Source: an uncultured Clostridiaceae bacterium (GTDB lineage: Bacteria; Bacillota; Clostridia; Lachnospirales; Lachnospiraceae). Taken from it: 64,000 nucleotides of DNA. The position numbers and the translations under genes are program-made. Positions within the stretch are counted from its first letter, which is position 1; each line of letters opens with the position of its first letter. Of the stretch, positions 16,639 through 25,619 are shown one piece after another. The notes beneath the pieces are model-generated. The model did not search any database and was not told the origin of the DNA. It worked only from the letters and a program-made list of their open reading frames with translations. The DNA lies in the NCBI GenBank assembly GCA_902477765.1, contig CABSIM010000007.1, positions 13,650 to 77,649 on the forward strand, read 5' to 3'.

Positions 16639-17868
16639 TTATGAGAGACTGAGATTTCCCTGTACGGCCCAGTCGTATGTTTCCATGGCCTGAAAAAGGG
16701 CCAGATCCGCATTCTTCATGCTGATTTCCTTGGACAGCAGTGCATTCTTCTGCTGAAGATATTCCAGCCGGCCGATCATTCCCAGCCCGTACTTCGTTTC
16801 TGCCGTGTCCATCTTTTTCTTTTCCAGATCATATGCCGTTACGGCAGTCTCATACTCGTTTTTCTTCTGGATCACGTCATTGTAAAGATTGGTCAGAGAA
16901 GAGGCGATCTGGGCTTTCTGATTTTCAATGGTCCGTTCGAGATTCTGCTTCTCCACGGAGCCGTCCGTTTTGTTTTCATAGTCAAGAAGATTATAGCGCA
17001 GGGTAAAATTATTATCCGTGGCAGCCGTCAGATCGTTCCGGGGATCCATCCCTTCAATCCTGGTCAGATCGGCAGACGGCACATTCCGGATCTCCGGATT
17101 CCCGTCATACGGCCATCCCAGCATCGTGCAGAGGGACTGGCGGATCTTGTCTGTACTGGCATCTATGGTCAGCAGCCCGGCCTGGGCGGACTCCAGATTC
17201 TGTCTGGCTGTCAGCACGTCTTCGGCTGTGGCCATTCCCACATTCTGCTGAGTCTGGACAGAGGCGTACACTTCTTCCAGCAGGGCGATGGACTCTTCCA
17301 GATTTTCCTTCTGCAGAAGAAGCTGCTCGTATCCGATCACAGCACTCTGCGCTCCGGAGATCAGACCGGCCCTGGTGGTTTCCACAATTCTCAGCTTCAT
17401 CATGTCGGGCGTGGTTTCCGTCAGACTGTCCACCGAAAGAAGCATCTGTTCCGCCTGGGCATTCAGAAGTTCGGATGAATATACCATGCCGGCGTAGGAA
17501 GATGCCATGCTTCCGCTGACTCCCAGCATGTTTTTTACCTGCTCCGCCTGATCCTGCAGCATCTGGGAATTATCCAGCAGGGTTCCGGAACTCTCCATCA
17601 TGGATTCCTTGATCCGGTCTACGGATTTATAGGAATCTTTGCTGTCCTGATAGGTTTCCCTCATGTTTTTCATCGTGGAATTATAAGTATCGATCAGCAT
17701 GCTGATCTCGTCATATTCCAGAACATTATCCTGAATCCGGGCCCAGGTTGCGTCATCATAGACCTGCCCCGGTCCCGGGACAAATTCCTCCGCCGGAGAA
17801 GGCATCGGAAACGCCGCAGCCATAAAAACGGCGGCAGCTGGAATTAATAAACCGGCTTTTTTTCTCAT
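16639..17868 (-). CDS. TolC-like outer-membrane-factor family protein (second copy of the operon)
   Basis: 409-aa secreted protein related to the OEP/TolC family, which in Gram-negatives forms the exit duct of RND pumps. Signal peptide LLIPAAAVFMAAAFPMPSPA, then a long helical, Gln/Glu/Lys-rich body. The C-terminal portion has the family pattern (YGLGMIGRLEYLQQKNALL near 355, then ALFQAMETYDWAVQG). The mature N-terminus carries NVLEYDEISMLIDTYN, shared with the paralogue upstream. No obvious beta-barrel strands were seen and it is shorter than E. coli TolC. ATG at 17868 overlaps the previous stop as ATGA, so translation is coupled. Its role in a monoderm envelope is unknown. Confidence 0.8.
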   Translation of the reverse strand: MRKKAGLLIPAAAVFMAAAFPMPSPAEEFVPGPGQVYDDATWARIQDNVLEYDEISMLIDTYNSTMKNMRETYQDSKDSYKSVDRIKESMMESSGTLLDNSQMLQDQAEQVKNMLGVSGSMASSYAGMVYSSELLNAQAEQMLLSVDSLTETTPDMMKLRIVETTRAGLISGAQSAVIGYEQLLLQKENLEESIALLEEVYASVQTQQNVGMATAEDVLTARQNLESAQAGLLTIDASTDKIRQSLCTMLGWPYDGNPEIRNVPSADLTRIEGMDPRNDLTAATDNNFTLRYNLLDYENKTDGSVEKQNLERTIENQKAQIASSLTNLYNDVIQKKNEYETAVTAYDLEKKKMDTAETKYGLGMIGRLEYLQQKNALLSKEISMKNADLALFQAMETYDWAVQGNLSLS

Positions 17869-19073
17869 GATTCTCCTCCTATACTCAGCAGTCCCTGTAT
17901 TGCCCATTCATAGTCTTCCATGGCCGCCGTCAGATCCAGATCCGCAGCTTCCTTTGACGCCCTGGCAGTCAGATATGCTATCTCCTGGTTGAGGTATTCC
18001 TGACGGCTGAGCATTCCCATCCGGTTCTTCTGGTCTGCAGCAGCCATGGCGGCAGATGCCGCCTCAAATTCCGTGGATGCCGCCTTCAGGGCCGATTCCT
18101 TCTGAAGAACCTGCTGATACAGCTGGTCCATGGACGCTCTTACAGAGTCCTCCAGTTCCTTCAGCTGGCGGTTTTTTTCATTCTGGCCGCCGAATCCCGA
18201 GGCTCCTGTCCTCCGCTTTTCCATCAGTGTATAATTGTTCAGAATTGCCGTTTCACTGTCGGTTTCCGGCTGATATCCGGAAGCCCTTGCCGGATCTGCC
18301 TCCGGTACCTTCCGGATCTCGGGATCCGCGTCATAGTTCCAGCCCAGGGTCGTCAGCAGCTCCTGTTTCCGGGCCGCCTCTTCTTTTTTCGCCTCAGAGT
18401 CCGCAGCCTCCGCCGCATTCAGGGCTTCCCGGGCTGCCAGCACATCTTCTCCGGAATACAGATTCAGTTCCTGTTTCCTGAGTGCTGTCTCATATTCCAT
18501 CCGGGCCGCCTCCAGCTCTTTTCCGCGGATCTCACTCTGAGAACTCAGTTTCTGATATTCCCGCATCATCCCGCAGGCAGACCTGGTCTGGGTTTTCTGC
18601 AGTTCTTTCAGAGTTCTCCAGCCGGAGGGAGTCCCCTCTGCATCCTTCTCCAGATTGACAGCATACAGTTTCAGCTCCCGGATATTGTCCTGGTATTCCT
18701 GGTATTCTTCTTTTGTAAGGTCATCTTTCTGTTCATCCGCTTCCCGGGAAAGCCGTTGGGCTTCTTCCCTCAGATCGGATGCCATGCTTAAAAGCTGATC
18801 TCTGGAAAGCCCGGTTGAACTTCCCGGGTTCTTGTTAAGGGAATCCAGCTGGTTAAGAAATGCACTGTTGTACAGTTCAATCAGTCCCGGTATTTCCTCA
18901 TATTCCAGCGTGTCATCGCGGTACCGTTCCAGCTCTTCTTCCCCGTATTCCGTCAGGCCGCCGGAGACCCCGGCCCAGGCCGTCACCTCCAAAGGGCAGG
19001 CCGGAGACAGAGAGACCGACGCGGCCAGTCCCAGCATCAGCAGGGCTTTCCATTGCTTTTTCTGCATTCTCAT
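17865..19073 (-). CDS. TolC-like outer-membrane-factor family protein (first copy of the operon)
   Basis: 402-aa secreted, largely coiled-coil protein paralogous to the next gene. Signal peptide (ALLMLGLAASVSLSPACP), then DTLEYEEIPGLIELYN, matching the sister protein's mature N-terminus. The middle is very rich in Glu, Gln and Ala (EEAQRLSREADEQKDDLTKE). The C-terminus (NRMGMLSRQEYLNQEIAYL, then AMEDYEWAIQGLLS) aligns with the sister's. A shared TLGWNYDADPEIRKVP corresponds to MLGWPYDGNPEIRNVP in the sister. ATG at 19073 is chosen because GGAGGT lies six bases upstream. It begins 47 bases after the RND gene. Confidence 0.78.
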   Translation of the reverse strand: MRMQKKQWKALLMLGLAASVSLSPACPLEVTAWAGVSGGLTEYGEEELERYRDDTLEYEEIPGLIELYNSAFLNQLDSLNKNPGSSTGLSRDQLLSMASDLREEAQRLSREADEQKDDLTKEEYQEYQDNIRELKLYAVNLEKDAEGTPSGWRTLKELQKTQTRSACGMMREYQKLSSQSEIRGKELEAARMEYETALRKQELNLYSGEDVLAAREALNAAEAADSEAKKEEAARKQELLTTLGWNYDADPEIRKVPEADPARASGYQPETDSETAILNNYTLMEKRRTGASGFGGQNEKNRQLKELEDSVRASMDQLYQQVLQKESALKAASTEFEAASAAMAAADQKNRMGMLSRQEYLNQEIAYLTARASKEAADLDLTAAMEDYEWAIQGLLSIGGES

Positions 19074-19120
19074 TTCCTTACCTCCGTCGTGCGGCATTCT
19101 TTTCCGGAAGCCGCCGGATA

Positions 19121-22100
19121 TCAGTCATAATCCGGCAGTTCCTTAGGTTGCCGGTTCAGCAATTTATAGTAGACAGGAAGCATCAGCAGGGATAATGTGG
19201 TGGAAGCCAGAAGACCTCCCACATTGACAAGTGCCAGCCCCTGCATCATGGCTCCGGCATTTCCATAGGCCATGGCCAGAGGAATCATGCCTACGATTGT
19301 GGTCAGCGTCGTCATCATAATGGGACGGAGACGGGTCGCTCCTGCCTCGATCAGGGCCGAATCCATATCCATTTCCTGCCGGTACTGGTTTACGGTATCC
19401 ACGTAGAGAATTCCGTTATTTACCACCGTACCTACCAGCATCAGAAATCCCAGAAGAGTCGGCATGCTGATGGCACAGTCCGCCAGCCACAGAAGTCCGA
19501 AGGAACCGATCAGCGCAAAGGGAATGGTGGTCATGACCATGATGGAGAACTTGGGTGACTCAAACTGGGCGGCCATTACCACGAAGATCAGGAAAACTGC
19601 CACCAGAATGGCATTTCCCAGCGAGCCGAATTCCTCATTCTGCATCTGTGTCACCGCATTCTGTTCCATACTGATCGTATTGGACAGATGTTTGTCTATG
19701 ACTTCTTTCTGAATGATGTTTTTGGTGTCCGGTCCTGCAGCATCCGTCAGCTGACCGGTAATGGTAACCTGATACTGCTTATCTGTTTTCAGAATGCTCT
19801 GCGGACTGTCCTTAAATCCCACATCAGCAATATCCATCAGCGCCACAGATCCGCCTGAAGGCGTGGAAATGACAATTCCCTGAAGCTGGTCAATGGTTCT
19901 GTATTCATCATCCGGATATTCCACCATGACGTCGATCTCGTCTCCGTCCACTTCCAGCGTTGTTGCCTTGGAACCGCTCAGCATCATATTGACGGAAGAT
20001 GCCACCTGAACAGGAGAAAGTCCCTCGGCCGCCGCTTTTACGGGATCCACTGACACCTCCACCAGCGGCGCGTCATTTTCCAGGGAGGAATGTACATGTG
20101 TCACGTCCGGCCGGCTCTGCATTTCCGCAACGATCTCATCGGCTGCCTGCTTCAGCTGGTCATACTGGGTGCTCACCAGAATATACTCCGCTTCGTCGGC
20201 TGCCTGGGCTGCCATGGTTCCCATGGAGGTCTGTGCCTCCAGAGTGATGGAGCAGTCTGACCATCCGATCAGATCCTTCTTCCATTCTTTCAGGATTTCA
20301 TCGGTTTCCCGGGTCCGGTCATCTTTCAGGTAGGCAGTCAGAGTTGCCCCGGACCCGCCCATGGAAAGGCCGCTGCTTCCATATGACAGCATATAGGAAT
20401 CCAGGTCCTCATCCTGAGTGATATACTCCTCCACCTTCTGCAGGGTGCTGTCCACTCTGTCAACGGTCAGACCCGGCTGGGTTTCAACGGTCAGCACAAT
20501 GATTCCCTGATCGTCTGCCGGCATCAGTTCCATTCCCAGCTGCCCTGCCATGATAAATGACAGGATCAGAAGAACAACGGAAGTGATCATGACCATTGCC
20601 TTATGATTCAGAAATTTTCTCAGAAGATTCCGGTAACCGTTCTGAAGTGCCCGCAGCATCCGGGATGCCGGGGTATTGGTCTTTTCACGGGGCTGGTAGA
20701 AAGTATAGCACAGCGGCACCAGTGTCATGGCTGAAAGCAGGGATGCCAGCATACAGAAGACAATGGTAAATCCCAGGGGCTTAAACATCTGACCGCTCAT
20801 TCCCTGAATCAGAGCCAGCGGCAGAAATACCACACAGGTGGTTGCCGTGGAACCGAAGATGGACTGAATCACCACCCGGGTTCCGTTCAGTGCGGCATTT
20901 CTGGCTTCCACAAATCCGCCGCCCTTGGTGGATCGGAAGCAGCTTTCCAGCACCACGATGGAATTATCCACCATCATGCCCACTCCCAGCACCAGACTTC
21001 CCAGGGTAATGACATTCAGGGAAAATCCCATGGCTCCCATCAGCACCAGGGCTGCCAGAATGGAAACAGGAATCGAGGTTCCGACAATCAGAGATGCCTT
21101 GATATCCCCGAAAAACAGCCAGATAATCACCATGGAAGCAAGTACTGCCATGATCATGGTTTCAAACACGCTCTCCAGAGAATCGGAAATGGATTCGCTG
21201 TAGTCATTGACCACCACCACTTCCAGGTTTGGATCATCGGCTTTCAGGCCGTCCAGTACCCGGAGAACCGCCTTGGAAACTTCCATATCACTGCTGTCCT
21301 GATTTTTCTTTATGGATACGGAAATGGTATCCTTTCCATTATAGCGGCCGATTCCGTTCTGTTCCTCCAGTGTGCTGTAAATGTTGGCCACATCTTCCAT
21401 ATAGATGATGCTGCCGTCTCCCATGGTAATGGGAATGGCTTTCAGACGCTCCAGTGTGTCAAAATCCACGCCGGAAGTCACGGAAAGTTTTTTGCCGCCC
21501 ACCACGGTATCTCCCAGCGGCATTGTAAAGTCCGCTGTGGAAATGGCGGATACCACCGAGTTCATGGTCAGATGATACTGAGACAGTTTTTCCGGCATCA
21601 GCTCCACCTTGATGTATTCTTCCCGTCCGCCGCTGACTTCCACGCTTGCCACGGAGGTGAGCTTTTCAATTTCCGGAACCACCGTATTATTGACATAGTT
21701 GTAAAGATTATCCGCCGCATCATTGTTGACAGCCAGTGTCATGGACGCCGTATCATTGATGTCCATTTCGATGATGGTGGGAGTATCCACATCATCCGGA
21801 AGGCTGCCTGCCAGGCCGTCCATCTTTTTCTTCAGGTCCGTATAGGCCTGATCCATATCCATGCCGTAGTCATACTGAAGCAGCACCAGCGATACGTTTT
21901 CACTGGACATGCTGGTGACCGTGTCCACACCGCTCAGGGTGCCCACCTCATCCTCAATCACTTTTGTCACCAGTTCTTCCACATCATCCGGGCTTGCCCC
22001 CGGATACACGGCGTTGATGATCAGCATGGGCATTTCCATTTCCGGAATCAGCTCCAGCTTTGAGGAAAACACCGTATTCAGTCCGAAAACAATCAGACAG

Positions 22101-22156
22101 AGCACCACCAGAAGCGTCGTGACCGGTCTTTTCAAGACCTGTTTTGTAAGTCCCAT
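19121..22156 (-). CDS. Efflux RND transporter permease subunit (AcrB/HAE-like)
   Basis: Proton-driven efflux pump of the resistance-nodulation-division superfamily, 1011 aa, the full length with two repeats of six membrane segments and two large extracytoplasmic loops. N-terminus KRPVTTLLVVLCLIVFGLN is typical; the TM4 proton-relay region reads LGVGMMVDNSIVVLES near residue 390, and the matching second-half segment reads VGTVVNNGILYVDTVNQY near 907. ATG at 22156 follows TAAGGAGGC. It lies 12 bases after the adaptor gene and 47 before the first TolC-like gene. Substrates are unknown; drugs, bile-like amphiphiles or lipids are possible (inference). Confidence 0.93.
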   Translation of the reverse strand: MGLTKQVLKRPVTTLLVVLCLIVFGLNTVFSSKLELIPEMEMPMLIINAVYPGASPDDVEELVTKVIEDEVGTLSGVDTVTSMSSENVSLVLLQYDYGMDMDQAYTDLKKKMDGLAGSLPDDVDTPTIIEMDINDTASMTLAVNNDAADNLYNYVNNTVVPEIEKLTSVASVEVSGGREEYIKVELMPEKLSQYHLTMNSVVSAISTADFTMPLGDTVVGGKKLSVTSGVDFDTLERLKAIPITMGDGSIIYMEDVANIYSTLEEQNGIGRYNGKDTISVSIKKNQDSSDMEVSKAVLRVLDGLKADDPNLEVVVVNDYSESISDSLESVFETMIMAVLASMVIIWLFFGDIKASLIVGTSIPVSILAALVLMGAMGFSLNVITLGSLVLGVGMMVDNSIVVLESCFRSTKGGGFVEARNAALNGTRVVIQSIFGSTATTCVVFLPLALIQGMSGQMFKPLGFTIVFCMLASLLSAMTLVPLCYTFYQPREKTNTPASRMLRALQNGYRNLLRKFLNHKAMVMITSVVLLILSFIMAGQLGMELMPADDQGIIVLTVETQPGLTVDRVDSTLQKVEEYITQDEDLDSYMLSYGSSGLSMGGSGATLTAYLKDDRTRETDEILKEWKKDLIGWSDCSITLEAQTSMGTMAAQAADEAEYILVSTQYDQLKQAADEIVAEMQSRPDVTHVHSSLENDAPLVEVSVDPVKAAAEGLSPVQVASSVNMMLSGSKATTLEVDGDEIDVMVEYPDDEYRTIDQLQGIVISTPSGGSVALMDIADVGFKDSPQSILKTDKQYQVTITGQLTDAAGPDTKNIIQKEVIDKHLSNTISMEQNAVTQMQNEEFGSLGNAILVAVFLIFVVMAAQFESPKFSIMVMTTIPFALIGSFGLLWLADCAISMPTLLGFLMLVGTVVNNGILYVDTVNQYRQEMDMDSALIEAGATRLRPIMMTTLTTIVGMIPLAMAYGNAGAMMQGLALVNVGGLLASTTLSLLMLPVYYKLLNRQPKELPDYD

Positions 22157-22168
22157 CTGTGTGCCTCC

Positions 22169-23302
22169 TTACTGCTGTCCGCCATGGTTTTCTGCTGTTT
22201 CACCGGATTCTGTTTCTCCGGATGTTTCACCGGACTCTGCTTCTCCGGCTGCTGCCGCCTGTACCGCAGCTCCCTCGTACAGCTCCCTGGTCCATGTTAC
22301 GATGACTTGGTCTTCATATTCCAGGCCGGATCTGACTTCAATCTTTTCTGAATCAATGAGCCCCTGTTCTATGGGTACCTTGTGGGCAGTCCCTGTGGCT
22401 TCATCATATGTATAAACGAATGCCTCTCCTCCGCTGTAATTCACACAGTCGGCAGGTACGGTCATCACATTTTCCGCTTTCTGCGCTGTCACATAAAGCT
22501 TCACGGATGAACCGGTGGCCAGCCCGTCTGCGCCTTCCAGCGCTGCCTTGACTTTGAACAGCCCGCTGCCGGGATCCACCATTGTGCTGATCTCCGTAAT
22601 GGTACCGTGATACTCAGTCCCGTTTTTCTCCACTGTCAGCGGATCTCCCGCCGCCAGACCTTTCATGACCCGCTCTGTCACGGAAAATGAAACCGATCTG
22701 CTTCCGTCGCCCGATATGACTGCCACATAGTTTCCTCCTGACACCATATCATGAACTTCCACATCAAAGCTCTCCAGGAGGCCCGCAATCGGAGCTGTCA
22801 CCACACTGTTTTCCAGCTGGGTGTCATAATTCAGCTTTGCGGAGTCATACTGAAGCTGCGCCAGGCGGGCTGCACTTACCACCTGTTCGTAACTCTGCGC
22901 GGAAATGTCTCCTGTTTCATAAAGCACCTGCATCCTTCCCAGATTGGTTCTGGCATCCTCCAGAGACACCTGTGCGCTGTCCAGGGAAATTCTGGCCTGG
23001 TCCAGCTGTTTATTATCAATTCTGAACAGTTCCTGATCTTTTTCCACCCGCTGTCCCACAGACACACTGACTTCTGTCACTTCGCCGGCTCCCCCGGGAA
23101 TCACATAGACCACGTCGGCCGGTTCCACAGTGCCGGTCAGACCGGTTTTCAGCTCTATTGTCCCGATTTCCGGAAAAGCGGTCTGTACCGTCGGATCGGG
23201 GACGGCCTCCATGGGAGGTTCTTTCTTTGTCATTCTGACGGCCACCAGCGCCACCAGCGCCACTGCCGCTGCTCCGATAATCACTTTACCTGCCTTATTC
23301 AT
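22169..23302 (-). CDS. RND efflux periplasmic-adaptor-type (HlyD/MFP) subunit
   Basis: Membrane fusion protein that would bridge the RND pump to its partner. 377 aa. One N-terminal membrane anchor (VIIGAAAVALVALVAV), a lipoyl/barrel-sandwich half (VSVGQRVEKDQELFRIDN near 80), a short alpha hairpin (about 95-155), the returning lipoyl half (VTAPIAGLLESFDVEVHDMV near 172) and beta-barrel and proximal domains. The C-terminus is an acidic Ser/Gly/Glu/Thr repeat tail. ATG at 23302 overlaps the tetR stop by eight bases, implying coupling. A longer in-frame start at 23362 would lie inside tetR. Confidence 0.9.
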   Translation of the reverse strand: MNKAGKVIIGAAAVALVALVAVRMTKKEPPMEAVPDPTVQTAFPEIGTIELKTGLTGTVEPADVVYVIPGGAGEVTEVSVSVGQRVEKDQELFRIDNKQLDQARISLDSAQVSLEDARTNLGRMQVLYETGDISAQSYEQVVSAARLAQLQYDSAKLNYDTQLENSVVTAPIAGLLESFDVEVHDMVSGGNYVAVISGDGSRSVSFSVTERVMKGLAAGDPLTVEKNGTEYHGTITEISTMVDPGSGLFKVKAALEGADGLATGSSVKLYVTAQKAENVMTVPADCVNYSGGEAFVYTYDEATGTAHKVPIEQGLIDSEKIEVRSGLEYEDQVIVTWTRELYEGAAVQAAAAGEAESGETSGETESGETAENHGGQQ

Positions 23303-23963
23303 ATTCTGTCTGCTCCTGCCTTTCCTTTCTGACCTTATTCTTTTCCTCTGGGCACACACCATAATGGATCATATCCAGGCGGCTCAGATATGTTTCCTTC
23401 ACCTGTTCTCTCGGAAGTCCGTCCTTGAAATACTGTTTCATCGCCAGCATCAGAGCCAGCATCTGCAGTTCCAGAAGATCCCGGAATTTTTTCCCGTCAA
23501 GAGGACATTTCCCTTTGTCACACCGCTGATACAGCCATCGGGCCAGATATTCGTTGGCCTCTTCAGCCGCTTCGCCGCATGCATGCTGCAGCTGAAACGT
23601 CTCTGCCATGGCATTGCTTTTCATCACATTGGCCAGCACTTCAGCCAGCCCGTCCCTGACACACATATCCAGCTGGGCGTCCAGCATCCTTTCAAACAGA
23701 TCCCAGATATCTCCGCCGTTTTCGGACATGACTTTCACGTAAAACCGTTTCATCTCCTTAACGGCATCGTTCATCAGCCAGCTGAGCACTTCTTTTTTGT
23801 CCTCAAAATATGTGTAGAAACTCCCTCTGGAAATATCTGCGTCGCGAATGATCCTGTTGATGGAAGCCTCTTCCAGCGGAACACGCTTGAATTCTTTCAG
23901 GGCCGCCGTCCTGATCGCTTCTGCCTTTTCCCTGGGCAGCCGGTAAAATCGTTCTGTCGGCAA
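23295..23963 (-). CDS. TetR family regulator of the efflux operon
   Basis: Ligand-responsive repressor encoded first in the operon it presumably controls. 222 aa. HTH at residues about 15-55 (AALKEFKRVPLEEASINRII, then DADISRGSFYTYFEDKKEVL), then an all-helical sensor domain. The start is TTG at 23963 behind AAGGAAGGG; the canonical PTERFYRLPREK N-terminus leaves no alternative ATG. The final codons overlap the adaptor start. Two palindromes flank the -10 box of its own promoter at 24011-24056, so autoregulation is likely. Confidence 0.9.
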   Translation of the reverse strand: MPTERFYRLPREKAEAIRTAALKEFKRVPLEEASINRIIRDADISRGSFYTYFEDKKEVLSWLMNDAVKEMKRFYVKVMSENGGDIWDLFERMLDAQLDMCVRDGLAEVLANVMKSNAMAETFQLQHACGEAAEEANEYLARWLYQRCDKGKCPLDGKKFRDLLELQMLALMLAMKQYFKDGLPREQVKETYLSRLDMIHYGVCPEEKNKVRKERQEQTEYE

Positions 23964-24010
23964 TTGAACCCTTCCTTTCCGTACTTATCTTACGCCGTCT
24001 GTTTTCACAA

Positions 24011-24056
24011 AATGACAATACGTCATTATTATAGTGACACACTGTCACCATGTCAA
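24011..24056 (-). promoter_or_regulatory. Efflux operon promoter with two palindromic operators
   Basis: Minus strand: perfect TTGACA (24051-24056), 17-base spacer, perfect TATAAT (24028-24033). The palindrome GTGACA-CAC-TGTCAC (24034-24048) lies in the spacer; a second, AATGAC-N5-GTCATT (24011-24027), abuts the -10. Their centres are 22 bases apart, about two helical turns. This is the expected layout for two TetR dimers blocking polymerase. Confidence 0.85.
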
Positions 24057-24301
24057 GTGCCGACACAAATCTTAACGGTTTTTATACTTTTTTAACTGAT
24101 ACACAGGAGCAGATTCTGTTTTTTCCTCCACCCTTATAAACGAAACAGCAGCCCGAAAATCTTCAGATTCCGGCATGGTTCCATCCACAGGAGACAGACC
24201 GCATGAACTCCCGGCACTGCAGCCTGCCAGGCCTTTTCTTCCGCCGCAGTGGGGTCCGTATGGTTTTTCCGGTATACAGGGAACGAAATTTCCCGTACAA
24301 C

Positions 24302-24351
24302 AAAAAAAGCACCCTGACAATCCGGCACTTCTTCATGCCTTCCTGTCAGGG
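24302..24351 (-). terminator. Terminator after the aldo/keto reductase
   Basis: CCCTGACA and TGTCAGGG arms with a 24-base loop; on the minus strand a run of seven T follows. The rest of the 23964-24381 gap between tetR and this point shows no convincing gene. Confidence 0.75.
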
Positions 24352-24381
24352 TACTGCTTTTTCAGTTTTTAAAACGGAATC

Positions 24382-25419
24382 CTAGAAATTAGTGGGAGTC
24401 ATCTCCTTGCCTGCCAGCACCTCTTCGTAATCTTTCAGGTTGCGCTGGAGCAGTTCCGGTGTATTGAGTCCGTACGGACATTTGCTCATGCACTGGTTGC
24501 AGTGGAGGCAGTCCTTGATCTTCATCATCTTGGCCTGTCCTTCCGGTGACAGATGGGATGCTGACGGGGAACGGCGCAGAAGCAGGGACATTCTGGCACA
24601 GTTATTGATCTCGATTCCCACAGGACATGGCATACAGTATCCGCATCCTCTGCAGAAACTTCCGTACAGCTGCTTTCTGTCATTTTCAATAATCGTCCGG
24701 AGTTCTTCATTCATCACCGGCGGGTTCTTTTCATACCCCAGGAATTCATCCAGCTCTGCCTCTCTCTGAACTCCCCAGATGGGAAGAACGTTGTCAAACT
24801 GGGCCTCAAACGCATAGGCAGCCGCAGAATTGGTAATCAGCCCTCCCGACAGGGCCTTCATGGCAATAAATCCCATGTTATTTTTCCGGCATTCTTCCAC
24901 CAGTTCCACATCCTGATCGCTGCACAGATAGCAGAAGGGGAACTGCAGGGTGTCATAGAGCCCTGAAGCAATGGCTTCATGGGCTACAGACTGTCTGTGA
25001 TTGGTGATTCCTATGAAACGGATTTTTCCCTGTTCCTTTGCTTTCAGCGCTGCATCATAGATTCCGCTTTCATCCCCCGGTTTCGGACAGAACGCCGGAT
25101 TGTGGAACTGGTAAACATCCACATGATCTGTTTTCAGAAGCCGGAGACTGGTTTCCAGATCCTTCCAGAAGCTTTCCGCATCTGTGGCAGCCGTTTTGGT
25201 GGTGATGTAAATATGATTTCTGATTTCACTCAGCGCATATCCGATTTTTTCCTCACTGTCAGAATAGGCTCTGGCCGTGTCAAACAGAGTGATTCCGCCA
25301 TCATATGCCTTTCTCAGAAGCTTTGCAGCCTCTTCTTTTGTGATCCGCTGGATCGGCAGAGCGCCGAATCCGTTTTTGCTGACCGTAATGCCGGTCCTTC
25401 CAAGTGTTACCATTGTCAT
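24382..25419 (-). CDS. Aldo/keto reductase with C-terminal [4Fe-4S] ferredoxin-like domain
   Basis: Oxidoreductase with an N-terminal TIM-barrel aldo/keto reductase domain (residues 1 to about 245) and a C-terminal iron-sulfur module. Barrel signatures: FDTARAYSDSEEKIGYAL near 47 with the catalytic Asp and Tyr, ITTKTA near 72 (Lys) and YQFHNP near 103 (His). Two cysteine sets follow: CRGCGYCMPCP near 256 and CLHCNQCMSKCP near 307, as in ferredoxin-type clusters. Such enzymes are common in Clostridia and could use ferredoxin-linked reductant; the substrate is unknown. The ATG at 25419 overlaps the stop of the 67-aa gene as ATGA. Confidence 0.88.
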   Translation of the reverse strand: MTMVTLGRTGITVSKNGFGALPIQRITKEEAAKLLRKAYDGGITLFDTARAYSDSEEKIGYALSEIRNHIYITTKTAATDAESFWKDLETSLRLLKTDHVDVYQFHNPAFCPKPGDESGIYDAALKAKEQGKIRFIGITNHRQSVAHEAIASGLYDTLQFPFCYLCSDQDVELVEECRKNNMGFIAMKALSGGLITNSAAAYAFEAQFDNVLPIWGVQREAELDEFLGYEKNPPVMNEELRTIIENDRKQLYGSFCRGCGYCMPCPVGIEINNCARMSLLLRRSPSASHLSPEGQAKMMKIKDCLHCNQCMSKCPYGLNTPELLQRNLKDYEEVLAGKEMTPTNF

Positions 25420-25619
25420 TTTCCCATACCCCTTTCTTTGTCAAGCATCTCCTTCAGCGCCTCATCGCTGTTTTCGATCCACACGTCCTCTTCCTCGGCA
25501 TTAAGGCCCAGAAACCGTGCCAGAGTCTGCTCGTCATCGCTGTTGTTCCATGTTTCTATATAATCATCGATCTCTTCGAACTCAATTTTTCCTTCCAGAT
25601 ACTTTTCTTTGAACGTCAT
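25416..25619 (-). CDS. Small acidic protein of unknown function, 67 aa
   Basis: Not recognised. Very acidic (EFEEIDDYIETWNNSDDEQT, then AEEEDVWIENSDEALKEML), predicted helical, no membrane segment or cysteine. Support for a real gene: a good ribosome site (GAAGGAGAAAGACC) just before the ATG at 25619, which lies inside the 3' end of the GntR gene, and a 4-base ATGA overlap with the reductase start. Three genes are thus chained by overlaps. It might act as a partner or folding aid for the Fe-S reductase (speculative). Confidence 0.65.
   Translation of the reverse strand: MTFKEKYLEGKIEFEEIDDYIETWNNSDDEQTLARFLGLNAEEEDVWIENSDEALKEMLDKERGMGK

Noticed and set aside
24072..24320. Minus-strand open frame of 82 codons upstream of the efflux promoter
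   Set aside because: Covers a terminator, lacks a ribosome site and has an implausible Cys/Gly/Pro-rich product.
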